This document shows, piece by piece, positions 60,251 to 64,000 of a stretch of DNA of 64,000 nucleotides. The DNA is from Citrus sinensis (lineage: Eukaryota; Streptophyta; Magnoliopsida; Sapindales; Rutaceae), in NCBI RefSeq assembly GCF_022201045.2, contig NC_068560.1:31885501-31949500 (forward strand), read 5' to 3'. How positions within the stretch are numbered: the first letter of the stretch is position 1; each line of letters begins with the position of its first letter. The notes below the pieces were generated by a model. It made no database searches and was not told the DNA's origin. It worked only from the letters and a program-made list of their open reading frames with translations. The translations under genes were made by a program, and so were the position numbers.

Positions 60251-61841
60251 TCTGAGCAAGATCATCCTTTCACGACCCTATCTGTCAAGGGGGGGCCTCA
60301 CAAAACTTTCTTATATTCCTTTTAAATTCATTATAGCAATAATTAGTGATCTTAAAAAGAAGAAACATTAAAATATTCGCTAAGCATCCTTTAACAATTT
60401 GGAATCACTGCCCTCTGTAATTACGTGTTGAAAATCTGTCTCAAGACTATGCTTTCGAAGCTTAAATTATTACGGTCGACATCCCAGGGGCCAAATAATT
60501 AAAAGGAAAAAAAAAAACAACCCTTTTTTGGACTAAAGTGAAACATTAAAATGCTGTGAAGAGGTGAAAGTAAATATAAATAAAGTGGAGCCACCATGAA
60601 ATTACTAAATTTTTAATGGTAACAAACAACTTTATATAAAATTTTTGTCTGCAGTTAAGATGCAAGTCAAATGTAATCTAATAATAAATAAACAAATCTT
60701 ATTAAACTCGGTGTTTAATTGTGTCTCCTTCACTGCCATATGCCTCAGATCTATAAATTTTACGCACATGACGGTGCCAAGTAAGTTCTCATAGTTTCCA
60801 GAGTTACAATTAATTACTCTCTTTTTTTTTTTCTAAAAATAATAACGAGATGTTAATTTTTTATCTTAAGAAAGCAATTAATCTGGGGTGTGGTTCTAGG
60901 AAATTACGTGCCTCGCAAACATTGTCCCAGTAGACATTTAAGTACATTAGAGCGAGTTAATGGTTACTTACATTTATTATAGTTGTAAAATAAATTTTAT
61001 ATATATGGAAACTGTATGCGGTGCGAAAATGAAAGCTTTTGTATAAAAGCACATAGCACACACTATATATTCACGAGCTGTGTCGTGATTGGATCGATAC
61101 AAAAGCTCTTATTTTCACCCGCTCGGTGTGGCCGAGCTCGACTATCAAATTGAGTTTGGAGCTAATAATCGGAGCTTATCAGAAAAGATAACTTCAGGTC
61201 GCCGAAAATTTCTTTCGACGACGGCGTCAAGAAACAACAACAACAAAAAGTCCATATTCTGGCTTGGGTTTAAACTGCTCATGAAATTCTGCTGATTCTG
61301 TGGGCTTGTGTTTCTCGCTATACTTATTAATCCTCACTTGTGTTGCCACTTGAGGTAGTGTTCACTTCTATAATTGATACTTCTACTTTCTCAAATGATA
61401 CGTTATGTTTCATTGTTATGCTTTTTTCAGTCCTTAAAGTTGACTGTGTACTGATCTGAAATGGGTGTTTATTTCTTATGGGCTAGGTTTAGATTTTAGT
61501 GGTGGGTACTGATTTGAAGTGAATTTAACTGGGAAAATGGACTTGTAACTTACTGAAACTGATTTTTTGTATTTGACTAAGCTTCAGCACTGTGTTTGTT
61601 TTATGTGCTTACTCTTATATTTTCTTACTGCTCTGATATGTTAATGGATCTCATATCGTAAACTACCTACTGATCTTATGCTGTGATTAAAAGTTCCAAC
61701 TATTTTGGGATTACATATATTCGTTTGATTGAAAGTGTATCTGGGTTTAGCTCTTTCAGTGTTTAAAGTGAAGTTGGATCAGTGATTTGATTTGTTCACT
61801 TCTTATAAAATTAATCTTCTGGGGGTTTCGGATTGTAGAAA
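60251..61841. other. Proximal 5' region of the QUA2-type gene
   Basis: Contains a leader-like stretch at about 61080-61330. The coding exon at 61842 is preceded by a gattgtag acceptor, so the 5' untranslated region is probably split by an intron of about 0.5 kb. A short frame at 61089-61295 has no ATG start. Confidence 0.45.
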
Positions 61842-63449
61842 ATGTCAAGGCCTCTCCTAAGGGGTGTATCTGGTATGCGGATCTCAGGGAACGGTCATGA
61901 TCCATGGGATTTGGAAATGAAAGAAAGGAATGAGAAGGAAGATTTGGAAAAAGATCACTCCACTGATCAAAGCTATTTAGCTCTGAGGTTTCCTTTTCGG
62001 TTTCTTTCCCATGATAATAATACTTCTCCTTCCAAGTATGGTATTAGTGAAAATGGTTTTACTTCTGATATTTTCAGCTCTGGCACTCCGAGAAGCCGGC
62101 AAAACTTTACAATGCTATTTTTGAAGTTCAGTTTAATTGCGATTGTTTTTCTTGCCCTTACTGGATCATTTTGGTGGACAATTTCAATTTCAACCTCATC
62201 TAGAGGTCACATATATCATGGCTATAGGAGACTTCAAGAGCAACTTGTATCCGATTTATGGGATATTGGGGAGATTTCTCTGGGTTCTTCAAGGTCGAAA
62301 GATTTGGAGTTTTGTTCTGAGGACTTTGAAAACTATGTTCCTTGCTTCAACGAATCTCGGAATCTTGCTTTGGGTTATTCCAATGGCGATGAGGTTGATA
62401 GACATTGTGGACAAGAGCTGAAGCAACATTGTTTAGTTCTTCCACCAGTAAAATACAGAATTCCACTTAGGTGGCCCACTGGAAGAGATGTTATCTGGGT
62501 TTCTAATGTTAAAATTACTGCACAGGAGGTACTTTCCTCTGGCAGCTTGACCAAGAGGTTAGCAATGCTTTCTTTTCTTATCAAGCTCTCTTTTTGAACT
62601 GTACATTTCAGTCCATTTATTAATTTCATGTGGTTGCAGGATGATGATGCTGGAGGAAGAACAGATTTCGTTTCGTTCAGCCTCGCTAATTTTTGATGGG
62701 GTTGAAGACTACTCACATCAAATAGCGGAAATGATTGGGCTGAGAAACGAATCTAATTTCATACTGGCTGGGGTAAGTGCTGATTATGCAATGTTGGAAC
62801 CACAGAAGATATAGTCTTTTCAATTCGAATTCATTTCATATTTCTAGGCTCATTCCTGCCCATTATATTTATATGCCTTAGGTCGTAGCATTGTTACTTA
62901 ACTTACTTTTAAGCTCAAAAAGGAGTTTTACCAATTCTGGCTGTCTTGCAAATCGAATATCCAATTGTTCCTTCAGCCAGAATCTGTTGTAGCTATTACC
63001 AACAAAACTTCATAACACAACATAATCTGTTTGACTGCATTAAATGATTTACTGAGTTGCTTTGATGTCCAGATCATGTTGTAGATAGATAATGTCTATG
63101 TTACTCGGAATTCCCTGAAGAAAATTTTTGCCAATCAATCATGATATTTGGACATCATCATATTTTCTATTCGCCAAGACAATTATTAAGTGTTAAAAAT
63201 TTTTGTAGGTAAGAACCATCTTGGATATAGGATGTGGATACGGTAGCTTTGGAGCACATCTCTTTTCCAAAGAGCTCTTAACAATGTGCATTGCAAATTA
63301 TGAGGCCTCAGGTAGTCAAGTTCAACTAACTCTTGAAAGAGGGCTTCCTGCGATGATTGGATCTTTTGCGTCCAAACAGTTGCCATATCCATCACTTTCT
63401 TTTGATATGTTGCATTGTGCACGCTGTGGCGTTGACTGGGACCAAAAAG
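61842..63449 (+). CDS. QUA2: QUA2-type pectin methyltransferase, 5' part (runs off the window)
   Basis: Golgi type-II membrane protein of the QUA2/QUL group, needed for homogalacturonan methyl-esterification and cell adhesion in Arabidopsis. Exons 61842-62557, 62640-62772 and 63209-63449 join in frame (phases 2, 0, then 1), giving the first 363 residues. The N-terminus MSRPLLRGVSG fits QUA2. A transmembrane segment is at residues about 91-113 (FLKFSLIAIVFLALTGSFWW). The luminal part has the conserved WTISISTSSRGH, QEQLVSDLWDIGEISLG and PLRWPTGRD words. The SAM-binding motif LDIGCGYGSFGAHL is at the start of the third exon. The gene continues past 64000; the next exon, expected to begin near DG-type residues, is not in the window. 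Whether it is QUA2 itself or a QUL paralogue cannot be settled here. Confidence 0.88.
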
Positions 63450-64000
63450 GTAAATGTCAAAAGTTTTTGGGAAGTGATACTTGATATAATCTGGGGTGTA
63501 GTAATTAAATATGTAATTTCCCATCCATTGTGTTGTTTGTTATTTTATTTGCGAGTGGTAAATCTACTTTATATTGATCACCACAGCAAATATACATTTA
63601 AATGATGATATGTGTGACCTACCGACCATATCACTTCTGCACTTAACTACTAATCCAAGGGTTATCTTTTTATTTTATTTTTAAAAATTTAATCTTCCAT
63701 TTGTATATCCTGAAGGTACCTTATGAAATTATACTTGCATTGTAATGTAATTTATTTTCTTCTTATGGATTTTCTGAGTGGAGATTTATAACAAGGTTTT
63801 GCTGTCCTTCACTCAGCTGGCTGAAAGCAATTGCAATCAGTTCAGTATCAAGGAATTTACAGAAGTCATATGTGAACTTTGTTTTGGGCTGCGTTTTATT
63901 AAGTGACAGTCAATAAATATGTTTACTTACCACCTTGTTTTATTGCTGATATTCATTCTCCTTTTTGATGGCTTAGTTCTGATGGCAACTGATGCAAATG
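63450..64000 (+). other. Intron of the QUA2-type gene to the window edge
   Basis: Starts at the gtaaatg donor. I do not find the next exon before the window ends, so this intron is at least 550 bases. Confidence 0.6.

Noticed and set aside
61089-61295. 68-residue frame upstream of the QUA2-type gene
   Set aside because: No ATG at its start, and it lies in the probable 5' untranslated exon.

Overview
This window is nuclear DNA from a flowering plant. The genes have plant-type introns and encode plant families: UGT85-type glucosyltransferases, a WIP-domain zinc-finger protein, an RRM protein and a QUA2-type pectin methyltransferase. The spacers are AT-rich and full of plant-style transposons. 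The repertoire would fit a woody rosid such as Citrus, but that is inference; nothing in the window proves the species.

Left part (1-6800): no gene. It holds an AT-rich edge, a block resembling the upstream region of the UGT gene at 35.3 kb but without that gene, and a 2.1 kb direct tandem duplication whose right breakpoint lies inside a small transposon.

Core (6.8-29 kb): two copies of a segmental unit. Unit A is about 6805-14285 and unit B about 14286-26825. Each carries one nearly identical two-exon UGT85-type gene on the + strand (12095-14046 and 24105-25824) and one U6 snRNA-like relic. After the duplication the units took different insertions. Unit A received a hAT-type MITE, an 8-bp-TSD TIR element, a hAT element inside the U6 relic and a MITE in the UGT intron. 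Unit B received a non-autonomous LTR retrotransposon, two Mutator-like elements carrying host gene pieces, hairpin and TIR MITEs, and a third gene-carrying Mutator-like element just past its end. The captured pieces are TLS1/C9orf78-like exons plus a probable ELP5 tail, most of a CYP89-type P450, and a 5' part of a clade D-like PP2C. Each unit serves as the empty site for most insertions in the other.

Middle (29-39 kb): a third, more divergent UGT85-type gene on the minus strand (33641-35284), a duplicated 3' fragment of it, MITEs and hAT elements. One hAT at 37.6-38.9 kb has perfect ends, an exact 8-bp target duplication and a transposase remnant.

Right part (39-64 kb): ordinary genes with wide AT-rich spacers. 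On the minus strand are a WIP-type C2H2 factor (39336-40232) and a six-exon RRM protein of the ARP1/RBM24-38-like group (41812-44809). About 16.5 kb without a recognisable coding gene follows, containing a long-TIR MITE and a hAT element. The first three coding exons of a QUA2-type pectin methyltransferase lie at 61842-63449 on the + strand and run off the window. The UGT genes form a local cluster that probably glucosylates small molecules in the cytosol; the other genes show no sign of sharing a pathway with it.
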